Shown in pieces: positions 1 through 7,432 of a stretch of DNA of 15,094 bases. The notes beneath the pieces were generated by a model, which saw nothing but the letters and a program-made list of their open reading frames with translations, had not been told where the DNA came from and ran no database searches. Numbering within the stretch: position 1 is the stretch's first letter; each line of letters starts with the position of its first letter. This DNA is from Betaproteobacteria bacterium (lineage in GTDB: Bacteria; Pseudomonadota; Gammaproteobacteria; Burkholderiales; SG8-39). Location of the stretch: NCBI GenBank assembly GCA_012274205.1, contig JAAOZY010000076.1, forward strand, positions 1 through 15,094. The letters are read 5' to 3'. The translations under genes and the position numbers were made by a program.

Positions 1-2
1 GA

Positions 3-1667
3 CTGGGGCTGCTCGGCGTGACCGGCTATTATGCCCTGCTCACGGCGAATGCCGCCGGCAGCGGGCAGGCCCTGAGCGAAGTGATCAAGCCGCTGATCGG
101 CCTCGGTTTCGGCGGCTCGCTCATTTCCATCTTCGCGCGACTGGGCGGCGGTATATTCACCAAGGGCGCCGACGTCGGCGCCGACCTGGTTGGCAAGGTC
201 GAGGCCGGCATCCCCGAGGACGATCCGCGCAACCCGGCAGTGATCGCGGACAACGTCGGCGACAACGTCGGCGACTGCGCCGGCATGGCGGCCGACCTGT
301 TCGAAACCTATGCCGTAACCATCATCGCGACCATGCTGCTGGGCGCGCTCACGATCAAGACCACCTCGGCCAATGCGGTGATCTATCCGCTGGTGCTGGG
401 CGGTTTTTCGATCATCGCTTCGGTCATCGGCTGCATGTTCGTGAAAGTTTCCCCGGGCAAGAAGATCATGACCGCACTGTACAAGGGCCTGATCGTGGCC
501 GGCGTGTTGGCGCTGATCGCCTTCTACCCGCTCACCGAATGGATGATGGGCGACATCGTCAAGAATGCGACTTTCGACATCGCCGGCGTGGCGAAGAATA
601 TCACCGTGCTCGCCCTCTACGGCTGCGCCGTGGTCGGCCTGGTGCTGACCGCGCTGATGGTGATCATCACCGAGTATTACACCGCCACCGAATTCTCCCC
701 GGTGCGCCACATCGCGCAGGCCTCGACCACCGGCCATGGCACCAACATCATCGCCGGCCTGGGCGTGTCCATGCGCGCAACCGCATTGCCGGTGCTCTCC
801 GTGTGCGCCGCGATCTATCTCGCCTACCACTGGGCCGGCCTCTACGGCATCGCCATCGCCGCGACTTCGATGCTGTCCATGACCGGCATCATCGTTGCAC
901 TGGACGCCTACGGCCCGATCACCGACAACGCCGGCGGCATCGCCGAAATGAGCCATCTGCCCGATTCGGTGCGCGCCATCACCGACCCATTGGACGCCGT
1001 GGGCAACACCACCAAGGCGGTGACCAAGGGTTACGCCATCGGCTCCGCCGGGCTCGCCGCGCTGGTGCTGTTTGCCGACTACACCCACGCGCTGGAGCAT
1101 GCGGGCAAGGTGGTGAACTTCGACTTGTCCAACCACATGGTGATCATCGGTCTGTTCATCGGCGGCCTGGTTCCCTATCTGTTCGGCGCCATGGCCATGG
1201 AAGCGGTAGGACGCGCCGCCGGTTCGGTGGTGGTGGAAGTGCGGCGCCAGTTCAAGGATATTCCGGGCATCATGGAAGGCACCGCCAAGCCGGACTATTC
1301 CAAGGCAGTGGGCATGCTCACCGTCGCCGCGATCAAGGAAATGATGGTTCCGTCGCTGTTGCCGGTGCTGGTGCCCATCATCGTCGGGCTCGTGCTCGGC
1401 CCGCAGGCGCTGGGGGGCGTCCTGATGGGCTCCATCGTCACCGGCCTGTTCGTGGCGATTTCCATGACCACCGGCGGCGGCGCCTGGGACAATGCCAAGA
1501 AATACATCGAGGACGGCCACTTCGGCGGCAAGGGCTCGGAGACGCACAAGGCCGCGGTGACCGGCGACACCGTGGGCGACCCGTACAAGGATACGGCGGG
1601 CCCGGCGGTCAACCCGCTGATCAAGATCATCAACATCGTGGCCCTGCTGGTGGTGCCGTTGCTGTAG
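3..1667 (+). CDS. hppA: K+-independent membrane-bound proton-translocating pyrophosphatase (5'-truncated)
   Basis: An integral membrane pump that couples hydrolysis of cytoplasmic pyrophosphate to proton export. The reading frame is already open at the window edge, so the GTG at 18 is an internal Val codon. About 550 residues are present, and full-length family members have roughly 660-720, so the N-terminal helices are missing. Visible family motifs are the PPi/Mg-binding stretch around GADVGADLVGK and DDPRNP, followed by DNVGDNVGDCAG (about 170-300), the EYYT loop, GGAWDNAKKYIE, and the C-terminal GDTVGDPYKDTAGPAVNP. Codons at 1002-1031 read GNTTKAVTKG. The Lys (1014-1016) with Thr three residues later is the known signature of the K+-independent, proton-pumping class; K+-dependent enzymes have Ala/Gly there. 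Many hydrophobic segments are evident. The gene stops 11 bp before ggt. Identity is very secure; only the 5' end is unseen. Confidence 0.97.
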   Translation: MGLLGVTGYYALLTANAAGSGQALSEVIKPLIGLGFGGSLISIFARLGGGIFTKGADVGADLVGKVEAGIPEDDPRNPAVIADNVGDNVGDCAGMAADLFETYAVTIIATMLLGALTIKTTSANAVIYPLVLGGFSIIASVIGCMFVKVSPGKKIMTALYKGLIVAGVLALIAFYPLTEWMMGDIVKNATFDIAGVAKNITVLALYGCAVVGLVLTALMVIITEYYTATEFSPVRHIAQASTTGHGTNIIAGLGVSMRATALPVLSVCAAIYLAYHWAGLYGIAIAATSMLSMTGIIVALDAYGPITDNAGGIAEMSHLPDSVRAITDPLDAVGNTTKAVTKGYAIGSAGLAALVLFADYTHALEHAGKVVNFDLSNHMVIIGLFIGGLVPYLFGAMAMEAVGRAAGSVVVEVRRQFKDIPGIMEGTAKPDYSKAVGMLTVAAIKEMMVPSLLPVLVPIIVGLVLGPQALGGVLMGSIVTGLFVAISMTTGGGAWDNAKKYIEDGHFGGKGSETHKAAVTGDTVGDPYKDTAGPAVNPLIKIINIVALLVVPLL

Positions 1668-1678
1668 CAGCTCCCTCG

Positions 1679-3451
1679 ATGGAGTTCATAAAAGGGGCGG
1701 CCTCGCGGTTGCCCTTTTTTCTTTGCTGCGCCTGCGCCCTGGTCGGCCTGCTCGCGCTCCCGGCCAAAGGCGACGAGGGCGCGAAGCCCGCGCCGGAGCC
1801 GGCTTCGGGCTACAGAGCGAAACAGGCGATCGTCGCCCGACACTTCATGGTCGCCGCGGCGCATCCGCTCGCGGTCGAGACGGGCTATGCAATATTGCGC
1901 CGCGGCGGCAGCGCCATCGACGCCGCGGTGGCAATGCAGATGGTGCTCAATCTGGTCGAGCCGCAGTCCTCGGGCCTGGGCGGCGGCGCGTTCATCCTGC
2001 ATTACTCGGCGGCGGATGCGCAGCTGAGCGCATTCGACGGGCGCGAGACCGCCCCGGCCGCGGCGCAGCCGGACCGCTTCATCGGCGCCGACGGCACGCC
2101 GCTCGGATTTCTGGATGCGGTGGTGGGCGGAAAATCGGTCGGCACGCCGGGGGTGCTGCGCGCGCTGGAACTCGCGCATGCAAAGTACGGCAAGTTGCCC
2201 TGGGCGGACCTGTTCCAGCCTGCGATCAAGCTTGCGAGCGAAGGCTATCCGCTGTCACCGCGACTGCACCAGTTGCTGGCCGCGGTGCGCCTTGCCGGGC
2301 GCAACCTGGCGATGCGGCAAATGTATTACACCGACGACGACAGCCCCAAACCCGCGGGCACTCTGCTCAGGAATCCGGCGCTGGCCGACACCCTGCGCGA
2401 CATCGCGACCCATGGCGCGAATGTCTTCTACACCGGCGCGATTGCGCGTGACATCGTGGAAGCGGTTAGGAACGCGCCCAGGCCGGGCGACCTGAGCGAA
2501 GGCGACCTGGCCCACTACCGCGCGATCAAGCGCCAACCGCTATGCGCGCCGTACCGGCAATGGGAAGTCTGCGGCATGCCGCCGCCGAGTTCGGGCGGCG
2601 TCGCCGTGCTGCAGGTGCTGGGCATGCTCGAACGGCTTGCGCCGCAGGGCGTCCCACAAGATGCGATAAGCGCGGCGCACCTCGTCGCCGAGACCGAGCG
2701 CCTCGCCTATGCGGATCGCGCGCGCTATCTTGCCGACGCCGATTTCGTGCCCGTGCCGCTTGCGGGACTGCTCGCGCCCGCCTACCTGGCCGAGCGCGCC
2801 GCACTGGTGCGCCCGGATCATGCACTGGGCCATGCCCTGCCCGGCACGCCGCCGGGGGGCGCACTGGCTGAACTCGCCGACGACGCTTCACCGGAGCTGC
2901 CCTGCACCAGCCACATGGCCATCGTCGACGCCACCGGTAATGCCGTGGCCATGACCAGTTCCATCGAGTTCGCCTTCGGCAGCCAGCAAATGGTGCGCGG
3001 CTTCCTGCTGAACAATCAGCTCACCGATTTCTCCTTCGTCGCCGCGCAGGACGGCAAGCCGGTGGCAAACCGCATCGAGCCGGGCAAACGGCCGCGCAGC
3101 TCGATGGCACCGACCATGGTGTTCGATCGCGCCGGCAAGCTGGTGCTGGCCCTCGGCTCGGCCGGCGGCAGCGCCATCATCAACCACGTGCTCAAGACTC
3201 TGGTCGGCGTGCTCGACTGGAAGCTGGACATCCAGCACGCGATCGCCCTGCCCAATTTCGGCAACCGCAACGGCCCCACCGAGCTGGAGCGGGGAAGCGC
3301 CGCGGCGCAATGGGCAGGGCCGATGCGTACACTGGGCCACGAAGTGCGCGTGCTCGACATGAACAGTGGCGTGCACGCGGTCGAGCGCACATCGCAGGGC
3401 TGGCGCGGCGGCGCCGATCCGCGGCGCGAAGGCACGGCGATGGGCGATTAG
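1679..3451 (+). CDS. ggt: Gamma-glutamyltransferase (glutathione hydrolase) precursor
   Basis: A periplasmic Ntn-hydrolase that cleaves or transfers the gamma-glutamyl group of glutathione; the 590-residue precursor self-cleaves into two subunits. The N-terminus has Lys/Arg and then a hydrophobic run (about residues 11-28), fitting a Sec signal peptide. The predicted cleavage/catalytic Thr is T410 in LPCTSHMAIVD (codon 2906-2908). Arg122 in FDGRE, Q447 and D450 in LLNNQLTDF, S474-S475 in KRPRSSM and the GSAGGS glycines match substrate-binding positions of the E. coli enzyme. The residue aligned with E. coli Asn411 is Glu430 (MTSSIE), which I recall as typical of a proteobacterial subgroup. 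The ATG at 1679 has no evident Shine-Dalgarno and lies 11 bp after the hppA stop. A TTG at 1709 preceded by AAAAGGGG is an alternative start but would lose the charged N-region. The last codon overlaps the convergent miaA stop. Confidence 0.95.
   Translation: MEFIKGAASRLPFFLCCACALVGLLALPAKGDEGAKPAPEPASGYRAKQAIVARHFMVAAAHPLAVETGYAILRRGGSAIDAAVAMQMVLNLVEPQSSGLGGGAFILHYSAADAQLSAFDGRETAPAAAQPDRFIGADGTPLGFLDAVVGGKSVGTPGVLRALELAHAKYGKLPWADLFQPAIKLASEGYPLSPRLHQLLAAVRLAGRNLAMRQMYYTDDDSPKPAGTLLRNPALADTLRDIATHGANVFYTGAIARDIVEAVRNAPRPGDLSEGDLAHYRAIKRQPLCAPYRQWEVCGMPPPSSGGVAVLQVLGMLERLAPQGVPQDAISAAHLVAETERLAYADRARYLADADFVPVPLAGLLAPAYLAERAALVRPDHALGHALPGTPPGGALAELADDASPELPCTSHMAIVDATGNAVAMTSSIEFAFGSQQMVRGFLLNNQLTDFSFVAAQDGKPVANRIEPGKRPRSSMAPTMVFDRAGKLVLALGSAGGSAIINHVLKTLVGVLDWKLDIQHAIALPNFGNRNGPTELERGSAAAQWAGPMRTLGHEVRVLDMNSGVHAVERTSQGWRGGADPRREGTAMGD
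1690..1724 (+). terminator. Terminator-like hairpin within the 5' end of ggt
   Basis: AAAAGGG (1690-1696) pairs perfectly with CCCTTTT (1712-1718). A further C-G pair (1698/1711) forms if G1697 is bulged. The pyrimidine run 1715-1724 (TTTTTTCTTT) directly follows the stem, giving the shape of a Rho-independent terminator 23 bp after the hppA stop. It sits inside the ggt signal-peptide codons (the T run encodes Pro-Phe-Phe-Leu). It may end hppA transcripts, act as an attenuator for ggt, or be a coincidence of coding. The stem is short and half A-T. Confidence 0.4.
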
Positions 3452-4416
3452 GCGCCGGCACTTTTCCGGGTCGGCGGGATTTGCTCGCCGATGAAGCGCA
3501 GCACCTGCGCGCCCAGATCGGGCGCGAAGCAATCGAACACTTTCGGCTCCGGCATCGCGCGCAGCCAGGTGAGCTGGCGCTTGGCCAGCTGGCGCGTGGC
3601 ATAGACGCCGCGATCGCGCAGCGTGGCGCGGTCACAGGTGCCTTCGAGGTGCTCCCAGGCCTGGCGGTAGCCGACGCAGCGCATCGAGGGCAGGCCCGCG
3701 TGGAGCGCGTAGCGCTGGCGCAAGGCGGCGAGTTCTTCCACCAAACCCGCCGCCAGCATGGCGTCGAAGCGCGCTTCTATCCTGCGGTGCAGCAGTGCGC
3801 GCTCTGCCGGGACCAGGGCGATCTGCACAAAGGTAAACATTGCCGCCGCGGCCGCGCGCGCGCCCTGCAGCGCCGACAGCGGCGTGCCGCTCACGCGGTA
3901 GACCTCGAGCGCGCGCTGGATGCGCTGCGTGTCGCCGGGCTTGATGCGCGCGGCGGCTGGCGGATCGACGCGGGCCAGTTCTGCGTGCATCGCAGGCCAG
4001 CCTTTTTCGCGCGCCTCGGCTTCGAGCGCCGCGCGCACATTGGCGTCGGCCTGCGGCAGCTCCGACAGGCCTTCGCGCAGGGCCTTGAAGTAGAGCATGG
4101 TGCCGCCGGCCAGCAGCGGCACGCGCCCGCGACCGGCGATTTCGTCCATCAGGCGCAGCGCATCGGCGCGAAACTGCGCCGCTGAATAGGCCTGATCCGG
4201 ATCGATGATGTCGATCAGGTGATGCGGGACGGCGGCCCGCTCGGCGCGCGTCGGCTTGGCCGTCCCCACATCCATGCCGCGGTACACCTGCGCCGAATCG
4301 ACGCTGATGATTTCGACCGGGACCCGCCGTGCGATCTCCAGCGCCAGCGCGGTCTTGCCGCTGGCCGTAGGCCCCAGCAGCAGGATTGCCGGGGGCAGGT
4401 GTGCTGTGCGGCTCAT
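3448..4416 (-). CDS. miaA: tRNA dimethylallyltransferase
   Basis: Transfers the dimethylallyl group of DMAPP to N6 of A37 in tRNAs that read codons starting with U, giving i6A37. The 322-residue product (E. coli MiaA has 316) carries the P-loop-like GPTASGKT at residues 15-22, DSAQVYRGMDVGTAKP at 40-55 (the DSA..Y..MDIGTAKP family motif with the catalytic Asp), HHLID, and the GGTMLYFKAL segment. I chose the ATG at 4416; a TTG at 4425 would add three residues, and neither has a clear ribosome-binding site. It lies 33 bp downstream of the panE-like gene and downstream of mutL, the conserved mutL-miaA neighbourhood, so it is probably the last gene of a mutL-led transcript. Its TAA (3450-3448) overlaps the ggt TAG (3449-3451). 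No hfq follows, unlike in gammaproteobacteria. Confidence 0.96.
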   Translation of the reverse strand: MSRTAHLPPAILLLGPTASGKTALALEIARRVPVEIISVDSAQVYRGMDVGTAKPTRAERAAVPHHLIDIIDPDQAYSAAQFRADALRLMDEIAGRGRVPLLAGGTMLYFKALREGLSELPQADANVRAALEAEAREKGWPAMHAELARVDPPAAARIKPGDTQRIQRALEVYRVSGTPLSALQGARAAAAAMFTFVQIALVPAERALLHRRIEARFDAMLAAGLVEELAALRQRYALHAGLPSMRCVGYRQAWEHLEGTCDRATLRDRGVYATRQLAKRQLTWLRAMPEPKVFDCFAPDLGAQVLRFIGEQIPPTRKSAGA

Positions 4417-4449
4417 GCCGGCCAAGCGAGGCTGCAGCGCCTGCCGCTC

Positions 4450-5391
4450 CTAGGCCAGGGCACCGCGCTTGCGCCGCGCCTCGTAGGACTGCAGATGGCA
4501 ATAGGCTGCCGCGAGCAGGCGCGCGTCGGCACCGGCGGCGCGCGCGCGGCGCAGCATGTCACCGACGATGTGATCGGCCTCGACGCGGCCGCCCGCCTCC
4601 AGATCGCGCAGCATGGACGCGGTGAAGGCCGATCCGCGCGCGAACAGCATGCCCTCGGTGCGCTGCAGCGATTCGGCGCGCGGCGCGTGGCCGGCCGCGC
4701 CGGCGGCCGCGATGCAGGTCGCGAGTGCTTCGCGCATCAGCGCTTCCCCGTCGGCGGCTTCCAGGATCTCGCCCACGCTGGCGCGCATCAGGCAGGTCAT
4801 CGCGGCGAGGCTCGCGAGCAGCACGAATTTTTCCCACATGTCCTGCTCGATGTCGGTGCTGAGCTTGCACTCGACCGAAACGCGCGCGTAGGCCTGCGCC
4901 AGCTCCTGTAGCAGGGCCGCGGCGTGCGCGTGGTTACCGGCGCGCGCGCCGCAGGTGATGCCCTGGAACTTGCCCAGATGGCGAATGGCGCCGTCGGAGT
5001 CCATGGTCGATGCGATGTAGCAGGTGCCGCCGAGCACGCGCGCATTGCCGTAGGCGCGCTCCAGCCGGGACAGCTGCGCCAGGCCGTTGAGCAGCGGCAG
5101 AATCAGTGTGTCCGGCCCCGTCGCCCCGCCAATTGCCGTGATTGCTGCTTCGAGGTCATAGGCTTTGCACGACAGCACCACCAGCTCGTACTCCGGCCGC
5201 ACCGCGTCCTGCAGCACCGTGCGCACCGGAATCTGCGCATCACCGAGCGGGCTCTTGATGACGAGGCCGCCGCGCGCCAGCTTCTGCGCACGCTCCGCGC
5301 GCACCAGAAAGCTCACATCGGCACCGGCCTGCACCAGGCGCCCGCCGAAATAGCCGCCGACCGCGCCGGCGCCGAGTATCAGTACTTTCAT
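4450..5391 (-). CDS. 2-dehydropantoate 2-reductase family protein (PanE/ApbA-like)
   Basis: An NAD(P)H-dependent reductase family whose best-known member makes pantoate from ketopantoate for coenzyme A synthesis. The 313-residue protein starts with a Rossmann fold (GAGAVGG, residues 7-13). It keeps N102 in LLNG, K188 in MWEKF and E271 in VEADH, which align with the E. coli PanE catalytic or substrate residues Asn98, Lys176 and Glu256. The Asn residues that follow the catalytic Lys in E. coli (180 and 184) are Leu and Ala here. This fits a common paralog subgroup, so ketopantoate as substrate is plausible but not shown. The start at 5391 is preceded by GGGGAG at good spacing and places the nucleotide-binding motif at the N-terminus; the ATG at 5445 would add 18 unlikely residues. 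It sits between mutL (105-bp gap) and miaA (33-bp gap). Confidence 0.85.
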   Translation of the reverse strand: MKVLILGAGAVGGYFGGRLVQAGADVSFLVRAERAQKLARGGLVIKSPLGDAQIPVRTVLQDAVRPEYELVVLSCKAYDLEAAITAIGGATGPDTLILPLLNGLAQLSRLERAYGNARVLGGTCYIASTMDSDGAIRHLGKFQGITCGARAGNHAHAAALLQELAQAYARVSVECKLSTDIEQDMWEKFVLLASLAAMTCLMRASVGEILEAADGEALMREALATCIAAAGAAGHAPRAESLQRTEGMLFARGSAFTASMLRDLEAGGRVEADHIVGDMLRRARAAGADARLLAAAYCHLQSYEARRKRGALA

Positions 5392-5423
5392 TGCTGCTCC
5401 CCTGGTGTTGCCGCTAGTCACGG

Positions 5424-5445
5424 ATGCGGAGACGCCTCCCCGCAT
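5424..5445 (-). repeat. Inverted repeat in the mutL-panE gap
   Basis: ATGCGG (5424-5429) and CCGCAT (5440-5445) form 6-bp perfect arms around a 10-nt centre in which GA/TC could pair after one mismatch. On the - strand this hairpin would lie in the mRNA between mutL and the panE-like gene. No T run follows, so it is not a standard terminator. It could be an RNA-processing or stability element, or chance in GC-rich DNA. Confidence 0.3.
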
Positions 5446-5496
5446 ACTCCGCTAATTCGGGCGCCGCCGCGTCGATGCGCGAACCGGCGCCAAGAT

Positions 5497-7293
5497 CTAC
5501 CTTCCACGCAGAAACAGCTTGTCCAGATCGGCCAGACTCATCTGAAACCAGGTCGGCCGGCCGTGATTGCACTGGCCGGAGCGCTCGGTGACTTCCATCT
5601 CACGCAGCAGCGCATTCATTTCCGCCACGCTCAGCGGCCGGTGCGCGCGCACTGCGCCATGGCAGGCCATGGTCGACAGCAGCTCGTGCTGGTGCTCGGT
5701 GAGCACGCGGCTGCCGCCGAATTCGCGCACATCGCGCAGCAGCGCGCGCGCGAGCCCGGCGGCATCGGCGCCGGCCAGCATCGGCGGCAGCGCGCGCACG
5801 GCGAGCGCCGTCGGCGACAGCGGCGCCAGGTCAAAGCCCAGCTCGCGCAGCACGCCGGCGTGCTCTTCGGCCGTCGCCACCTCCAGCCGGTCTGCGTTGA
5901 AGGTCACCGGGATCAGCAGCTTCTGCATGCTCATGCCGCGCGCATCCAGCGCGCCCTTGAGCTTTTCGTACAGGATGCGCTCGTGCGCGGCGTGCATGTC
6001 GACCAGCACCAGCCCCTGACGGTTCTGTGCCAGGATGTAGACGCCGTGCAGCTGTGCCAAGGCGTAGCCCAGGGGCGCGTCGCCCTCCGCCGGAGCCGCG
6101 GCCGCCGCGCCGGCGCGTATGCTTTCGAATGCCGCGCGCGCCGCGCTGCCGGCGGGCGCGGCGGCGAAAGCGGGCCTGTCGGCAAACATGGCCTGATACT
6201 CGGCCACCGGCTGCGCCACGCCGAGGCTGGACTGGTAGGGCGCGCGCTGGAAATTCATGCCTGCGGCTGCGGGCATGGGGCGCAGCGCGACTGCGGCCGT
6301 CTGCGCGGCATTGCCCGCGAGCGCCTTGCTCACGGCGTGGAATACGAACTGGTGGATGGCGCGTGAATCGCGAAAGCGCACCTCGGTCTTGGCCGGGTGC
6401 ACGTTCACATCGACGCCCATCGGGTCGAGTTCGAGGAACAGCACATAGGCCGGATGGCGGTCGCCGTGCAGCATGTCGCGGTAGGCCTGGCGCAGCGCAT
6501 GCGCGAGCAGCTTGTCGCGCACGAAACGACCGTTGACGAAGGCGTACTGGGCGTCGCGCGAGCTGCGCGAAAATGCGGGCGAACCGGCGAAACCCGACAG
6601 GCGCAGGCCGGAGGAGCTTTCTTCCAGCGCGCGCGCCGCGCCCGCGAATTCCTCCCCCGCCACCGCCGCAATGCGCCGCGCGGCATCGCCCGCAGGCAGG
6701 TGCGACACCACCCGGCCATTGTGTTTCAAGCTGAAGGCGGCGTCGGGCCGTGACAGCGCGATGCGCCGGTATACGTCCTCGCAATGGCCGAACTCGGTCG
6801 CCTCGGTACGCAGAAATTTGCGCCGGGCCGGCGTGTTGTAATACAGATCGCTGACTTCGACGCTGGTGCCCGGCGCGTGCGCCGCGGGCTGTACTGCGCA
6901 CTGCTCGCCGCCGCCGGCGCTGAGGCTCCATGCATGCGGCGCGCCGGCGCTGCGGCTGGTCAGCGCGACGCGCGCGACCGACGCGATCGAGGCCAGCGCC
7001 TCGCCGCGAAAGCCGAGCGAACGCACCTGTTCGAGTTCGTCCAGGCTTGCTATTTTGCTGGTGGCGTGGCGCGCGAACGCCAGCGGCAAATCTTCCGCTT
7101 CCATGCCGCCGCCATTGTCGGTCACCTTGAGCTGCTTGCCCCCCCCCTGCAGCAGGCTGACGCTGATTTCAGTGGCGCCTGCGTCGAGGCTGTTTTCCAT
7201 CAACTCTTTCAGCACCGACGCCGGCCGCTCCACCACTTCGCCCGCGGCGATCTGGCTGATCAAAGTGTCCGGAAGCAGGCGGATCGAGGGCAT
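5497..7293 (-). CDS. mutL: DNA mismatch repair protein MutL (endonuclease type)
   Basis: Links MutS mismatch recognition to strand excision. The 598-residue protein has a GHKL ATPase domain with KELMENSLDAGA (E33 general base, N34 Mg ligand), DNGGGM (59-64) and GFRGEAL (94-100). An Ala-rich low-complexity linker spans about 325-405. The C-terminal dimerisation domain carries D432-M-H-A-A-H-E438-RILY-E443, the metal-binding nuclease motif with Met for Gln, plus ACH (543-545) and CNHGRP (575-580), the other nuclease-site motifs. QKLLIP (457-462) matches the QxLxP-type sliding-clamp motif. These features indicate a nicking MutL, as in bacteria lacking MutH. The ATG at 7293 lacks a visible Shine-Dalgarno, but TATAAT lies 5 nt upstream, so a leaderless transcript is possible. 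It is divergent from dedA and likely leads mutL-panE-miaA. Confidence 0.98.
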   Translation of the reverse strand: MPSIRLLPDTLISQIAAGEVVERPASVLKELMENSLDAGATEISVSLLQGGGKQLKVTDNGGGMEAEDLPLAFARHATSKIASLDELEQVRSLGFRGEALASIASVARVALTSRSAGAPHAWSLSAGGGEQCAVQPAAHAPGTSVEVSDLYYNTPARRKFLRTEATEFGHCEDVYRRIALSRPDAAFSLKHNGRVVSHLPAGDAARRIAAVAGEEFAGAARALEESSSGLRLSGFAGSPAFSRSSRDAQYAFVNGRFVRDKLLAHALRQAYRDMLHGDRHPAYVLFLELDPMGVDVNVHPAKTEVRFRDSRAIHQFVFHAVSKALAGNAAQTAAVALRPMPAAAGMNFQRAPYQSSLGVAQPVAEYQAMFADRPAFAAAPAGSAARAAFESIRAGAAAAAPAEGDAPLGYALAQLHGVYILAQNRQGLVLVDMHAAHERILYEKLKGALDARGMSMQKLLIPVTFNADRLEVATAEEHAGVLRELGFDLAPLSPTALAVRALPPMLAGADAAGLARALLRDVREFGGSRVLTEHQHELLSTMACHGAVRAHRPLSVAEMNALLREMEVTERSGQCNHGRPTWFQMSLADLDKLFLRGR

Positions 7294-7298
7294 GGCGA

Positions 7299-7304
7299 AT
7301 TATA
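7299..7304 (-). promoter_or_regulatory. Candidate mutL -10 box (TATAAT)
   Basis: A perfect TATAAT on the - strand ends 5 nt before the mutL ATG (spacer TCGCC). A sigma70 transcript from it would begin about at the start codon, giving a leaderless mRNA and fitting the absence of a Shine-Dalgarno. I see no good TTGACA at 16-18 bp spacing (GGCAGC at 17 bp), so the assignment is tentative. Confidence 0.4.
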
Positions 7305-7337
7305 GCCGGGTTAGAATACGCGCTGCCTTCACAAACA

Positions 7338-7368
7338 GGCCGTAACAAAAGTCATTTTGTTACGGGCC
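7338..7368. repeat. Inverted repeat 1 in the mutL-dedA intergenic region
   Basis: CCGTAACAAAA (7340-7350) and TTTTGTTACGG (7355-7365) are perfect 11-bp arms around the 4-nt loop GTCA. With one bulged G (7366), two more pairs (GG 7338-7339 with CC 7367-7368) extend the stem. It lies 62-92 nt upstream of the dedA start. It could be a dimeric-regulator operator for the divergent pair or a hairpin in the dedA leader RNA. The arms are far more AT-rich than the surrounding DNA, which makes chance less likely. Confidence 0.7.
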
Positions 7369-7381
7369 GATTTAGGGGAGC

Positions 7382-7403
7382 ACGAGGGGAGATATCCCCT
7401 CGT
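7382..7403. repeat. Inverted repeat 2 in the dedA leader
   Basis: ACGAGGGGA (7382-7390) and TCCCCTCGT (7395-7403) are perfect 9-bp arms with the loop GATA. The sequence after it is TTCGTTACAG, only weakly T-rich, so a terminator is doubtful. It lies 27 nt before the dedA TTG. The short strings TTAG (7372-7375) and CTAA (7417-7420) flank it and could close an outer helix that would end beside the Shine-Dalgarno. Confidence 0.65.
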
Positions 7404-7417
7404 TTCGTTACAGACTC

Positions 7418-7432
7418 TAAGGAACCAAATTG
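7418..7432 (+). promoter_or_regulatory. Shine-Dalgarno and TTG start of dedA
   Basis: AAGGA (7419-7423) lies 6 nt before TTG (7430-7432). The in-frame codon at 7418-7420 is TAA, so no longer start is possible and TTG is the best initiator. The start codon sits in the small palindrome CCAAATTGG (7425-7433). Confidence 0.8.

Noticed and set aside
18..20. GTG at 18 as the true hppA start
   Set aside because: The frame is open to the window edge, and about 130 residues of the conserved N-terminus are missing, so this is internal sequence.
539..1678. Long + strand open frame through hppA continuous with ggt
   Set aside because: It is the out-of-frame shadow of hppA. Its translation is His/Arg-rich low-complexity sequence, while the frame from 18 gives a textbook pyrophosphatase. 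ggt is credible only from 1679.
4924..6366. 480-codon + strand frame opposite panE and mutL
   Set aside because: It crosses two well-supported - strand genes and their gap and shows only GC-driven Arg/His/Ala composition.
7382..7413. Inverted repeat 2 as a Rho-independent terminator
   Set aside because: The stem is good, but the following bases TTCGTTACAG are not a T run, and it lies 5' of dedA with no + strand gene upstream to terminate.
7338..7429. dedA leader as a known riboswitch (Mn yybP-ykoY, preQ1, fluoride, mini-ykkC)
   Set aside because: I compared remembered consensus elements. The GGGGAG string resembles part of the Mn motif, but the rest of the conserved loops are not present, so no class is claimed.
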